Origin: Chitinophaga polysaccharea
GTDB lineage: Bacteria > Bacteroidota > Bacteroidia > Chitinophagales > Chitinophagaceae
DNA length: 64,000 nt
Assembly (NCBI RefSeq): GCF_007829335.1
Contig: NZ_VIWO01000001.1
Coordinates: forward strand, 744,001 to 808,000
Direction of reading: 5' to 3'
The notes below the pieces were generated by a model. That model did no database searches and had not been told where the DNA came from. It worked only from the letters and a program-made list of their open reading frames with translations. Of the stretch, positions 8,883 through 16,720 are shown piece by piece. The stretch's first letter is position 1. Every line of letters starts with the position of its first letter. The translations under genes were made by a program, and so were the position numbers.

Positions 8883-9212
8883 ATGAATAAAATCTATCAT
8901 TTGTCAACCTGTGGTACTTGTAAGAAAATACTGACAGAAACGAATGCAAAAGAACGGGGATTTATTTTGCAGGACATCAAAAAAGAAAAAATAACACCAG
9001 CGCAGCTGGATGAGATGCATGCACTATCAGGCAGCTACGAATCACTGTTCAGCAGAAGGTCCCAACAATATCGCCCTATGGGATTACATGAAAAAGAGCT
9101 AACAGAATCAGATTACAGGGAGTTGATCTTGCAGGAATATTCTTTCCTGAAACGCCCGGTGGCGATTGTCGGCAAGAAGATCTACACCGGGGCAGACGTA
9201 AAAAATATCTAA
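8883..9212 (+). CDS. ArsC/Spx-family thioredoxin-fold protein
   Basis: Start chosen at ATG 8883 (MNKIYHLSTCGTCKK), giving 109 residues; a longer frame from 8835 adds nothing conserved. CGTCKK near the N-terminus is the CxxC of the ArsC/Spx/YffB family, followed by FILQDIKKEKITPAQLDEM, LFSRRSQQYR and FLKRPVAIVGKKIYTG, which match the C-terminal part of that family. Members are either glutaredoxin-dependent arsenate reductases or redox-sensing transcription factors of the Spx type; the sequence does not decide which. It is transcribed alone, divergent from polA, and followed by a hairpin terminator. Confidence 0.82.
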   Translation: MNKIYHLSTCGTCKKILTETNAKERGFILQDIKKEKITPAQLDEMHALSGSYESLFSRRSQQYRPMGLHEKELTESDYRELILQEYSFLKRPVAIVGKKIYTGADVKNI

Positions 9213-9215
9213 GTA

Positions 9216-9238
9216 CCAGGGACGCAAGGCGTCCCTGG
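9216..9238. terminator. Hairpin between convergent genes
   Basis: A 10-bp GC-rich stem (arms 9216-9225 and 9229-9238, loop AAG) begins 4 bp after the ArsC/Spx-like stop codon and faces the end of the glycosyltransferase gene. It probably ends the transcript of the plus-strand gene, and perhaps both. Confidence 0.7.
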
Positions 9239-9262
9239 CTTATTATAAGCTCATTTAGCAGT

Positions 9263-10357
9263 TTAAATAGACTGTACAAAATGCTGCACCACCTGTTTGT
9301 ACTGTTCCATGTCCTGGTCGTGGTGAAACGACCGGAAAGGAAAGCGGGAAGCCTCTTCCAGCGCTGTTTTTAAGTTAAATTCTTCCTGCGGAAGGGAATA
9401 AAAGTATCCTTTTTCCATCAGGTATTCGCCCAGGTATACCTGTTCTGATTGCCCGGGTGTGGGAATGAGGATGGCTTTTTTATTCAGTTTGGCCAGATCC
9501 ATCAGGGTAGTATAGCCAGAGCGGCTTAATACCATGTCGGAGGCCAGCATCGCGTCGTTTAGTTCACTGGCGTTCAGGTGGTTAACCTGGGTTACGCCGG
9601 GAGCAATCGTTTCGTGCTGGGGACTGCCAGGTTTGCCGCTTACAATGAGGGCGGTAACAGGCAGTGATTTGATCTGGTCTACTATCAGTTTTTCCAGGTT
9701 AGACCTTTGTGGCTCTGGTCCGGAGATCAGCACCAGCAGATCGTATTTCTTTGTTACGCCGGGCTTGGGCTCAAACCTGCTCAGACAGCCTATATAGGCG
9801 GTATGACCGGGTAATTTACCAGGATGCGCCAGTTCGCCGGAAAGATTATTGTTACCGGAAAAATCGGGTACCCAGCAGGCGCTGTATTTGTTAATGAAAC
9901 GATAATTTATTTTCTGCAGGGTCCGCTCTATCCAACCGCCGAAAGGAGTTTTGATGAGTAGCTGGTGCGTAATAAAAACGGTAGGAATATCTTTATGATA
10001 CAGGCCGAACCGGTTGTCGGAAATCACTGCATTTATTTGATAATCAGCTACTATCTTTTTTAGCCAGCGTTGTTCATGCTTTACAGCCCGGTAAATTTTA
10101 GGGATTTGCTGAATAATTTTCAGCCCGAAAAACTGTCCTTTCTGTGCGTATTGGATGCGGTATCCGGGTAGCGGAAAAATGGTTACCTGTGGGAATTCCT
10201 GTTGCAGCAAAGCAGCGTGTTTGCCTTCTGCTGCAATAAAAACCTGACAACCTGCGTTTTGCATTTCATGGATGAGGGGAATATCCCGGGTGGCATGTCC
10301 AAGACCCCAATCCAGCGGAACTACAAGAATTTTACGTGAGGAACGAATTGTGGACAA
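9263..10357 (-). CDS. MurG-like family 28 glycosyltransferase
   Basis: The 364-residue frame starts with TTG at 10357; there is no ATG or GTG near and an in-frame stop lies just upstream, so TTG is the best start. The N-terminal lobe has KILVVPLDWGLGHATRDIPL, the glycine-rich loop of GT28 enzymes; the C-terminal lobe has SRSGYTTLMDLAKLNKKAIL and PTPGQSEQVYLGEYL, the nucleotide-sugar site seen in MurG and MGDG synthases. The family transfers a sugar from UDP- or other NDP-sugars. Acceptor and pathway are unknown. It is not MurG itself, since it lies outside any cell-wall gene cluster and diverges in the N-terminal lobe. Confidence 0.78.
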   Translation of the reverse strand: MSTIRSSRKILVVPLDWGLGHATRDIPLIHEMQNAGCQVFIAAEGKHAALLQQEFPQVTIFPLPGYRIQYAQKGQFFGLKIIQQIPKIYRAVKHEQRWLKKIVADYQINAVISDNRFGLYHKDIPTVFITHQLLIKTPFGGWIERTLQKINYRFINKYSACWVPDFSGNNNLSGELAHPGKLPGHTAYIGCLSRFEPKPGVTKKYDLLVLISGPEPQRSNLEKLIVDQIKSLPVTALIVSGKPGSPQHETIAPGVTQVNHLNASELNDAMLASDMVLSRSGYTTLMDLAKLNKKAILIPTPGQSEQVYLGEYLMEKGYFYSLPQEEFNLKTALEEASRFPFRSFHHDQDMEQYKQVVQHFVQSI

Positions 10358-10467
10358 ATATTTTAATATTTTTTACGAATTTAGCTTAAATTACAAAAGG
10401 ACATTGTTAAGAAAAGGTAAACACTTAAGATAGGTTTTAATCATAGCCAAGTATATTAAACTGCAGT

Positions 10468-10590
10468 ATGAAAAGTATAAAATGGATTGTAGTCTTTTTT
10501 CTTTGTGGATGTTTAGTGATGGAAGGTTGTAAAGTTTTTAAGAAAAACGATTGCGGTTGTCCTACCATGAATAAGAAACGAATGCACTAA
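10468..10590 (+). CDS. 40-residue Cys-rich lipoprotein candidate
   Basis: ATG 10468 to TAA 10590 encodes 40 residues. It starts with a compact signal sequence (MKSIKWIVVFFLCGCLVMEG) whose lipobox-like LVMEGC precedes a lipidated Cys at residue 21. A tiny mature tail follows with a CGC motif and ends in CPTMNKKRMH. Signal, lipobox and Lys/Arg-rich tail argue against a chance frame. It is too short for most gene callers. I recall similar minute lipoproteins with a CGCP tail in Chitinophagaceae but cannot confirm it here. It probably has its own promoter, divergent from the glycosyltransferase gene. Confidence 0.55.
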   Translation: MKSIKWIVVFFLCGCLVMEGCKVFKKNDCGCPTMNKKRMH

Positions 10591-10721
10591 TAACGATCTG
10601 TTTGACAACTAAAGACGACTTTAACTACGATTGACAGCAAACAATTTTTACCTTATCTTTTTGAACTATCCTTTGATACCTGGCCAAACAATATTTCGGG
10701 GAACAGTCAAATTTTTTATTC

Positions 10722-10970
10722 ATGAAACCTGTAGATAGAGATTTATTAATCTTGCTACATGAAGATAGGTACACGGAGCAGCAGATACAGTCTGCCGTTA
10801 GACAGATCAGTGAAATGCTTTCGCTGATTGAAACGATGGATTATCTCTGCGCAGTTATGGAAGTGATGGATTGTAACAAGAGTCGGATTACCAGCAAACG
10901 ATCGGTGCTGGAAAAAGCAATTTCACGCAAGTCGCATAAGCCATTCGAATTTATTATTCACAAGAACTAG
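10722..10970 (+). CDS. Small acidic/basic protein of unknown function
   Basis: The 82-residue product starts at ATG 10722 and has no signal peptide or membrane segment. It is predicted mostly helical (DLLILLHEDRYTEQQIQ, AVRQISEMLSLIETMDYL) with two Cys and a basic C-terminal third ending in KPFEFIIHKN. I recognise no family. It lies alone, 130 bp after the small lipoprotein gene and about 110 bp before the arginase-fold gene, all on the same strand. Confidence 0.6.
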   Translation: MKPVDRDLLILLHEDRYTEQQIQSAVRQISEMLSLIETMDYLCAVMEVMDCNKSRITSKRSVLEKAISRKSHKPFEFIIHKN

Positions 10971-11078
10971 TAGCATCACCTCTACAAGATTCCCGTTATA
11001 GTAATTTTGACCCGCTACCTTTCTGCCTGGTTTTTGCTTTTTTTTGTACGTTTGCCATCAATTAAATCCAATTAAGTG

Positions 11079-12218
11079 ATGGCAGATTTTTCGCACCTGC
11101 AGGATTTTTTACGTCCTGTTTCTAAAGTTGTATTAAACGATGATCAGGAGTATGACCCATTCCAGGTAGGGGGTGTGATCGACGTGTATGAAGAGCACCA
11201 TCAACCGGATATAGAGTCGGCCGATATTATTTTGCTGGGTGTGGGAGAAGAAAGAGGGGGTGAATCCGGCAAAACGGGGACCAGCGGACCAGATGCTATA
11301 CGCCGCGAATTTTTCCGCCTCTACAACTGGCATCGTGATATTAAGCTGGCTGATATTGGTAATCTTCAATCAGGCGCCTTTCTCGCAGATGCCTACGCTG
11401 CTATGAAAACGGTGATAGCAGAATTATTAGCCATCAACAAAACCGTTATCATCCTGGGTGGTTCCCACGATCTCACCTATCCGCAATATAAGGCTTATGC
11501 TTCCCAGCAATTAATTATTGAGGCTACCGTAGCGGATGCCCTGATAGACCTCAAAGAAGAGTCGTCTGTGCGCAGTGAGCGGTTTTTAATGGATATCCTC
11601 ACAGAACAACCCAACTATCTCCGTCATTACAATCATATTGGTTTCCAAAGTTATTTCGTACATCCGCGTATGTTAGAAACGCTGGATAAACTGCGTTTCG
11701 ATTGTTTCCGCTTAGGACGTATCCGCGAAAATATGGAAGAAGCAGAACCAGTACTGCGGCATTCTGATTTGTTTAGCCTGGATATCAATATCATCCGGCA
11801 TACAGATGCACCCGCCAATCAACTCTCTCCCAACGGCTTTAGCGGAGAAGAAGCCTGTTCCCTGGCAAGGTATGCCGGGATGAGCAGCCGCCTCTCCTCT
11901 TTTGGTATTTATGGATATCGTCCGGAAAAAGATAAAGAACAGCTTACCGCCCGGCAGATTTCGCAAATGATGTGGTATTTTATGGATGGCCGTGCGGTAA
12001 GGAATCGCGAAGCCCGGCTGGAAGACCGGGATGCCTTCTGGGAATTTCATATAGCCTTCTCCGATATAGAAACTGTTTTCCTGAAGAGTAAAAAAACAGG
12101 CCGCTGGTGGATGCAATTGCCCGACCGGGAATTTGTTCCCTGCGCTTATAACGACTATCTCATGGCCAGTAATAATGAAATGCCGGAGCGGTGGCTACGC
12201 CACCAGGAAAGGCTGTAA
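11079..12218 (+). CDS. Arginase/formimidoylglutamase-fold protein with altered metal site
   Basis: Start taken as ATG 11079 (MADFSHLQDF), 379 residues, rather than the GTG at 11076. The fold is shown by LLGVGEERGGESGKTGTSGP, the ureohydrolase-type ILGGSHDLTYPQ and the later SLDIN. Compared with arginase, the ligands equivalent to His101, Asp124, Asp128 and Asp232 are present (His130, Asp153, Asp157, Asp235), but His126 is Leu155 and Asp234 is Asn237. Those two belong to the second Mn site, so a normal dinuclear centre is unlikely. Such proteins are often annotated formimidoylglutamase in Bacteroidota; the activity is doubtful here. No histidine-degradation genes are nearby. Confidence 0.75.
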   Translation: MADFSHLQDFLRPVSKVVLNDDQEYDPFQVGGVIDVYEEHHQPDIESADIILLGVGEERGGESGKTGTSGPDAIRREFFRLYNWHRDIKLADIGNLQSGAFLADAYAAMKTVIAELLAINKTVIILGGSHDLTYPQYKAYASQQLIIEATVADALIDLKEESSVRSERFLMDILTEQPNYLRHYNHIGFQSYFVHPRMLETLDKLRFDCFRLGRIRENMEEAEPVLRHSDLFSLDINIIRHTDAPANQLSPNGFSGEEACSLARYAGMSSRLSSFGIYGYRPEKDKEQLTARQISQMMWYFMDGRAVRNREARLEDRDAFWEFHIAFSDIETVFLKSKKTGRWWMQLPDREFVPCAYNDYLMASNNEMPERWLRHQERL

Positions 12219-12249
12219 AGAGCATAAAGCTATTGTGCTTTATGCTCTT
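12218..12249. terminator. Bidirectional hairpin terminator
   Basis: Arms 12218-12230 and 12237-12249 form a perfect 13-bp stem with a 6-base loop. The left arm begins on the last base of the arginase-like stop codon and the right arm ends 4 bp before the stop of the convergent LprI-like gene. Confidence 0.8.
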
Positions 12250-12252
12250 AAG

Positions 12253-12654
12253 CTAAATATTAAGTAGTGTGGCCAGTCGTTGTTTGATAAAGGAAGCTTT
12301 ATTGTCTGTAGATATCATATCGTCATCCAGTCCTTCCATGGTGCGTTTATGCATCTTTTCCACCCGCTCGTCTATTTTCTTAAAGTACTCTTCTTTCTTT
12401 TCTTCCCATGCCGATTGCTCGGCTTGCAGCTGTTGCTGCCTGCCGGGATTAAGGCTGGAATACAAATGTTGCAGGGTATTGTGTAACAGGCTGTCCAGCT
12501 GTTTGTAATAAATCACGGCGCAATTATACATCTGGTGGCTGTTACTCAGGCACTGCTGGTAATGAATTTCCAATGTATCCAGCGCAGTTTTGGATGTTTG
12601 GGAATAGGCGCTGGTGCACAGGAATACCGATAAAATAAGGATAAGGTTTCGCAT
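12253..12654 (-). CDS. Secreted LprI/DUF1311-like protein
   Basis: The 133-residue protein has a signal peptide (MRNLILILSVFLCTSAYSQ). The mature part is helical with the DUF1311/LprI-type pattern: a first helix with Cys residues (YQQCLSNSHQMYNC) and a following LNPGRQQQLQAEQSAWEEKK, the position of the typical Leu-x-x-x-Gln-x-x-Trp signature. LprI family members inhibit lysozyme in some bacteria, but most are uncharacterised. The next gene upstream on the same strand encodes a second member of the family, so the two may have arisen by tandem duplication. Confidence 0.65.
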   Translation of the reverse strand: MRNLILILSVFLCTSAYSQTSKTALDTLEIHYQQCLSNSHQMYNCAVIYYKQLDSLLHNTLQHLYSSLNPGRQQQLQAEQSAWEEKKEEYFKKIDERVEKMHKRTMEGLDDDMISTDNKASFIKQRLATLLNI

Positions 12655-12710
12655 AGGCTCACTGTGAGCGACAAATATACGGAATAATATTATGATTTAT
12701 AATAATATTA

Positions 12711-13112
12711 TTAGTGTGCCTGTTTATCTCCTATGGAGCCGCTGCAAACATCGCCTTGCGGGAGACCGTTGAGCCACACCCGCAGGGCCTCTGTACGTTG
12801 ATGGGTAAGCTCTGTCAGGTAGTTGGCCTTGCACATGGGAAACACGCTGCCATAGGTTTTAGTGGCAGCGGGATACATGGCTTTCACCTGTGCATCGCGG
12901 AACTGGATCCAGATGCGCTGTGCTTCTTTCAGGTTTTGAATGAATGCTTTATTGGCCGCGTAATCTTTGATGATCAGCTGATAGATTTCGTTCAGTTTTT
13001 TGTCGGCGTCTTTATATTCCTGCCCCGCCTGTTTGTTCATCTCCCCTTGGGATTGTGCAAAAGCAGCAGCGCTGCCGGTTATCAGCAAAAGAAAAATAAA
13101 AAGAGATTTCAT
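12711..13112 (-). CDS. Secreted LprI/DUF1311 domain protein
   Basis: Start chosen at ATG 13112 (MKSLFIFLLLITGSAAAFAQ), giving 133 residues with a clear signal peptide. The mature chain has the clear DUF1311 pattern: KDADKKLNEIYQLI, then FIQNLKEAQRIWIQFRDAQ and a late MCKANYLTELTHQR. It is periplasmic or outer-membrane associated by inference. Its ATG lies one base from the stop of the methyltransferase gene upstream, so they are co-transcribed, but no functional link is evident. It is a better match to the family than its neighbour at 12253. Confidence 0.8.
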   Translation of the reverse strand: MKSLFIFLLLITGSAAAFAQSQGEMNKQAGQEYKDADKKLNEIYQLIIKDYAANKAFIQNLKEAQRIWIQFRDAQVKAMYPAATKTYGSVFPMCKANYLTELTHQRTEALRVWLNGLPQGDVCSGSIGDKQAH

Positions 13113-13113
13113 G

Positions 13114-13920
13114 CTATAAAGGTTTGAAGAATTTAAATGCATATACCATTGGTAGCTTTCCTTCCATTCCCTGGATATAAAACCGGCCGTTTTTTTCTAT
13201 TGTATTACTAAAGCAATTATAAGGAGAATAATCAAATTCCCGGAATACCTGTAGCTGCAATCCCTGCGCTGTTAGTGCTGTGATAATATCACTCAGCGGA
13301 TGGTTCCAGGAATAAGAGGTGCTTTTGATATTACTATTGCGATCTGTGTAAGTGCCGGTGGTTTCTTTGATCAGGGCTTCGGTATTGAAATAAGAATAGG
13401 CAACCGTTTTAAAGTAATCATCAAACATCCATACTACCGGGTGAAAATCGGCCATCACGAAGTGCCCGCCGGGTTTCAGAAAATGCCCGATCACAGCGGC
13501 CCATTTATGCAGGTCCGGAAGCCAGCCAATGGTGCCGTAAGAAGTAAACACGGTATCAAAGCGGTCGTTGATATGCGCCGGTGCGCTGTATACATCGCAA
13601 CAAACGAAGCGGGCCTGGCTGGTCAGCTGCATTTGTGCTGCCAGGGCATTGGCCTGCGCAATAGCGGTATCTGAAAGGTCTACGCCGGTCACCTGTGCTC
13701 CCATCCTGGCCAGTGATAAGGTGTCCTGCCCGAAATGGCACTGGAGATGAAGCAAGTTGGTGCTGGCCACATCTTCCAGCAAGGATAATTCTATTTCTTT
13801 GAGTGAGTTATTACCGGCGAGGAAGCCCGGAACATCGTAAAATACTGAGTTAACGTGTACGTCTGTACGTTTATTCCAGAGTACTTTATTGGCGGTTAAA
13901 TAGTCGTTATTGGGTTCCAT
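13114..13920 (-). CDS. Class I SAM-dependent methyltransferase
   Basis: The 268-residue protein has a Rossmann-type methyltransferase core: LLHLQCHFGQDTLSLARMG (motif I, here with Gln-Cys-His-Phe-Gly in place of the usual Gly-x-Gly-x-Gly), VTGVDLSDTAIAQANALA (motif II with the acidic ribose-binding Asp), FDTVFTSYGTIGWL and FLKPGGHFVMADF. The substrate is unknown. No signal peptide, so cytoplasmic. It heads a short operon with the two LprI-like genes. A perfect 64-bp palindrome lies upstream at 14001-14064. Confidence 0.85.
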   Translation of the reverse strand: MEPNNDYLTANKVLWNKRTDVHVNSVFYDVPGFLAGNNSLKEIELSLLEDVASTNLLHLQCHFGQDTLSLARMGAQVTGVDLSDTAIAQANALAAQMQLTSQARFVCCDVYSAPAHINDRFDTVFTSYGTIGWLPDLHKWAAVIGHFLKPGGHFVMADFHPVVWMFDDYFKTVAYSYFNTEALIKETTGTYTDRNSNIKSTSYSWNHPLSDIITALTAQGLQLQVFREFDYSPYNCFSNTIEKNGRFYIQGMEGKLPMVYAFKFFKPL

Positions 13921-14000
13921 GATGCTACTGTTTAGATGAAAAGATATGCTTCATTTTCCAGTTGTACCCTGAAAGGTATTTAAATATAAAGCATTGAGGA

Positions 14001-14064
14001 TAAGTGACGTAGAAAATAAAAAAGTTTCCATTAATGGAAACTTTTTTATTTTCTACGTCACTTA
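14001..14064. repeat. 64-bp perfect palindrome containing a bidirectional terminator
   Basis: Bases 14001-14032 are the exact reverse complement of 14033-14064, with no loop. The inner part is a typical terminator on both strands (A6-GTTTCC-ATTAAT-GGAAAC-T6), extended outward by TAAGTGACGTAGAAAAT and its complement. It starts 5 bp beyond the stop codon of the M16 gene at 14070 and probably ends that transcript. Confidence 0.85.
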
Positions 14065-14069
14065 TTTTC

Positions 14070-15350
14070 TTAAATCACGACCAGTTCATAAAAATCGCCG
14101 GGCGTAAAATATTGCTTAGCCAGTTGCTGTAATTCTTCTGCACTGATTGTTTTGATGATTTGTATATTATTATAAAAATAATTCTCATCTAAATCATTTA
14201 AAATCAAATTTTTCCAGCGTTGTATTAATTGAAAAGCGCCATCCAGGTCGCCCAGGATGGAACCGATCATATAGTTACGGACGAGGTCCAGTTCTTCCTT
14301 GGGAATTGGCTCATTCTGGAGGGTTGTTAGTTCTTTATATACTTCTTCGATAGTAGCCTCGCATACATCGCGGCCGGCTTCCGTTTGTATATTCAGCGCA
14401 CTGGTTTGGCGGAAATTGTATAGCTGGGAGAAGATGCCATAGGTATATCCTTTTTCTTCGCGGATATTACTCATCAAGCGGGAGCCGAAATATCCGCCGA
14501 AGATAGTGTTTAATACCAGCATCTTAGGAAAATCAGGATGGTAGCGGTTAGGAAAATGCCGGGCTATACGGATAGCCCCCTGTACACCATTTTCATCATT
14601 GAAGATTCTGAATTTTTTTTCTTCAGCAGCCTGTATCGGCATGTCGAGCTTTACCAGGTTGCTTTCTCCATTCCATTGCGTGCTACCAAAATATTTATTC
14701 AGCAAAGAGATGATGTTGGCTGGCATGTTGCCTGCCACAAATATTTTGCAGTTGTTGTAGGTGTAATGCTTCTTGTAAAAGGCTTTAAGCCCCTCTGCCT
14801 GCAAGGCGTCGTAGGCCATCATGGTGCTTACACGGCCATAAGGGTGAAAGTCGCCAAAGAGGTATTTATCAATAAAGCGGTTGGCTACAAAATCGCATTT
14901 CAGCAGGTTTACCGCCAGTTTTTGCTTTTGATTTTGTTTATACAGACTCAGCTCCTCTTCCGGGAAAATGGGGTCAAGGATCACTTCCTGCAGCATGGGC
15001 AGCAACACTTCTGTATGTTTAGAGAGACAGTGCAGCGTGTAAGTTGCATTTTCATGGTAAGCATTCCGGTTAAGGTAGGCGCCGTGATAATCTATATTTT
15101 CATTGATTTCCTGGGCGGTATGTTTGCTGGTACCATTTCTCATCAGGAAGTTGGTGGCGGCGGCTTCCAGGCTTTCTGTCTCATACCAGCTCCCTGCCGG
15201 AAACACGAGTTCGAGCTGTAAGGTTTCCTGCTCATCCGACTTCATTGTGTACACCGGAATACCATTGTCCAGCGTAAACAGTTCATATGGTTTCAGCTTT
15301 ATATCAAATTCCACTGCATCTTTAATGGGAGGGGAAATAGTTCTGTTCAT
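14070..15350 (-). CDS. M16 peptidase-like subunit without the zinc motif
   Basis: The 426-residue protein aligns with M16 (insulinase/MPP) chains, with LELVFPAGSWYETESLEAAA near the N-terminus and SNIREEKGYTYGIFSQLYNF in the C-terminal half, the Arg/Tyr substrate-binding region of the family. At the place of the zinc motif HxxEH it reads AATNFLMRNG, so it cannot bind zinc by itself. In bacterial two-chain M16 enzymes an inactive chain of this type pairs with an active chain. The active chain is encoded directly upstream, 43 bp away. It has no signal peptide, so it may act in the cytoplasm. Confidence 0.87.
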   Translation of the reverse strand: MNRTISPPIKDAVEFDIKLKPYELFTLDNGIPVYTMKSDEQETLQLELVFPAGSWYETESLEAAATNFLMRNGTSKHTAQEINENIDYHGAYLNRNAYHENATYTLHCLSKHTEVLLPMLQEVILDPIFPEEELSLYKQNQKQKLAVNLLKCDFVANRFIDKYLFGDFHPYGRVSTMMAYDALQAEGLKAFYKKHYTYNNCKIFVAGNMPANIISLLNKYFGSTQWNGESNLVKLDMPIQAAEEKKFRIFNDENGVQGAIRIARHFPNRYHPDFPKMLVLNTIFGGYFGSRLMSNIREEKGYTYGIFSQLYNFRQTSALNIQTEAGRDVCEATIEEVYKELTTLQNEPIPKEELDLVRNYMIGSILGDLDGAFQLIQRWKNLILNDLDENYFYNNIQIIKTISAEELQQLAKQYFTPGDFYELVVI

Positions 15351-15393
15351 CGTATCTTATTTAAACGGTGATGGCTGTAAACAAGCCATAGGG

Positions 15394-16632
15394 TTAGCTT
15401 GCTGCGTAATAGTAAATGGTATTCGAATTTTTTTCATCAAAAAGCAATTTAGCTTCTTCATGTAATTCGGAGGTAGTTACTGCTTCGTAATTTTCAAATT
15501 CGCGGTTCATGAGGGCGGCGTCACCCAGCAGCTCATAAAATGCCAGGTTGTTGGCGCGATTTAATAAACTCATGTCTTCGAATGCCAGTAAGCTTTCCAC
15601 ACGATTTTTCACCTTTTGCAACTCTCTTTCAGAGATGGCTTCCTGCTGGATTTTTTCCAGTTCCACCTGTATCCCTTTTTCAGCATCTTTCATTTTCACG
15701 CCCTTTACCAGTTTACCTTCTATGGTGAGTAAGCCGGCATCGAGGCTGCCAAAGTGATAACAGTCAATATTACTGAACAGTTTCTTTTCTTTCACCAGTA
15801 CCTGGTGCAGGCGAGATGAGCTACCACCACCCAGTACATCGGAAATCAGGTCGGCTGCATAATAACGTTTATCAGTACGGGCGTACATATGGTAGCATTT
15901 GTAGAGTGCGTCCAAGGGTACATTGGCTTTTACTTCCAGTTTATGGGCGGCTGTTTGTGGTGGTTCTACCGGCAGTTGGCGCTGGTATTTTTCTCCGGAA
16001 GGGATATCGCCAAACCACTTTTCCGCCAGGGCTTTTACCTGGTCTGTAGTAATGTTGCCGGCTACTGAAAGGATCGCATTTACCGGCCGGTAGTATTTAA
16101 AGAAAAATGCTTTTACATCTTCCAGTTTAGCATTTTCTATGTGAGATAATTCCTTGCCTATGGTCATCCAGCGATAAGGATGGGTGCTGTAAGACAGCTC
16201 ACGCATCTTGTGCCAAACATCGCCATAAGGCTTGTTGATGTAATGCTCCTTGAACTCTTCGGATACTACCTTACGTTGTACATCCAGGCTTTTTTCATCA
16301 AAAGCCAGGGATAGCATACGGTCGCTTTCCAGCCAGAAGGCGGTTTCAATATTTTCAGCAGGAAGCTGTATGTAATAATTCGTCAGATCGCTGGTAGTGT
16401 AGGCATTGTTTTCTCCTCCGGCCATTTGCAGGGGCTCATCATATGTAGGAATATTGATGGAGCCACCAAACATCAGGTGTTCAAAGAGGTGGGCAAAGCC
16501 GGTCTGCTCCGGGTTTTCATCCCTTGCTCCCACATCGTATAAAACATTTACCACCGCCATGGGCGTGGTATGATCTTCATGAACAACTACTCTCAGTCCA
16601 TTTGCCAGCGTAAACTTATTATAATGAATCAT
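15394..16632 (-). CDS. M16 zinc peptidase, active subunit
   Basis: The 412-residue protein has the inverted zinc motif in FAHLFEHLMFGG (HLFEH) and a downstream Glu cluster in VVSEEFKEHYIN, so the catalytic site looks complete. It also has GENNAYTTSDLTNYY and HPYRWMTIGKE, typical of M16B processing peptidases. No signal peptide is present. It presumably forms a heterodimer with the zinc-less chain encoded downstream, like mitochondrial processing peptidase or the Sphingomonas two-chain enzymes, and degrades or processes peptides. Confidence 0.9.
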   Translation of the reverse strand: MIHYNKFTLANGLRVVVHEDHTTPMAVVNVLYDVGARDENPEQTGFAHLFEHLMFGGSINIPTYDEPLQMAGGENNAYTTSDLTNYYIQLPAENIETAFWLESDRMLSLAFDEKSLDVQRKVVSEEFKEHYINKPYGDVWHKMRELSYSTHPYRWMTIGKELSHIENAKLEDVKAFFFKYYRPVNAILSVAGNITTDQVKALAEKWFGDIPSGEKYQRQLPVEPPQTAAHKLEVKANVPLDALYKCYHMYARTDKRYYAADLISDVLGGGSSSRLHQVLVKEKKLFSNIDCYHFGSLDAGLLTIEGKLVKGVKMKDAEKGIQVELEKIQQEAISERELQKVKNRVESLLAFEDMSLLNRANNLAFYELLGDAALMNREFENYEAVTTSELHEEAKLLFDEKNSNTIYYYAAS

Positions 16633-16720
16633 ATCTTTTTATTAGTCAATATGGTAAAAATAGGGAATTACGTGAAGCATTCCGCGTTTTCTCCTGCTTT
16701 CTGGTTTTTCCTGCGGGATA

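Noticed and set aside
14538..15221. 227-codon plus-strand frame inside the M16 gene
   Set aside because: Shadow of a conserved M16 chain; no start signal or family.
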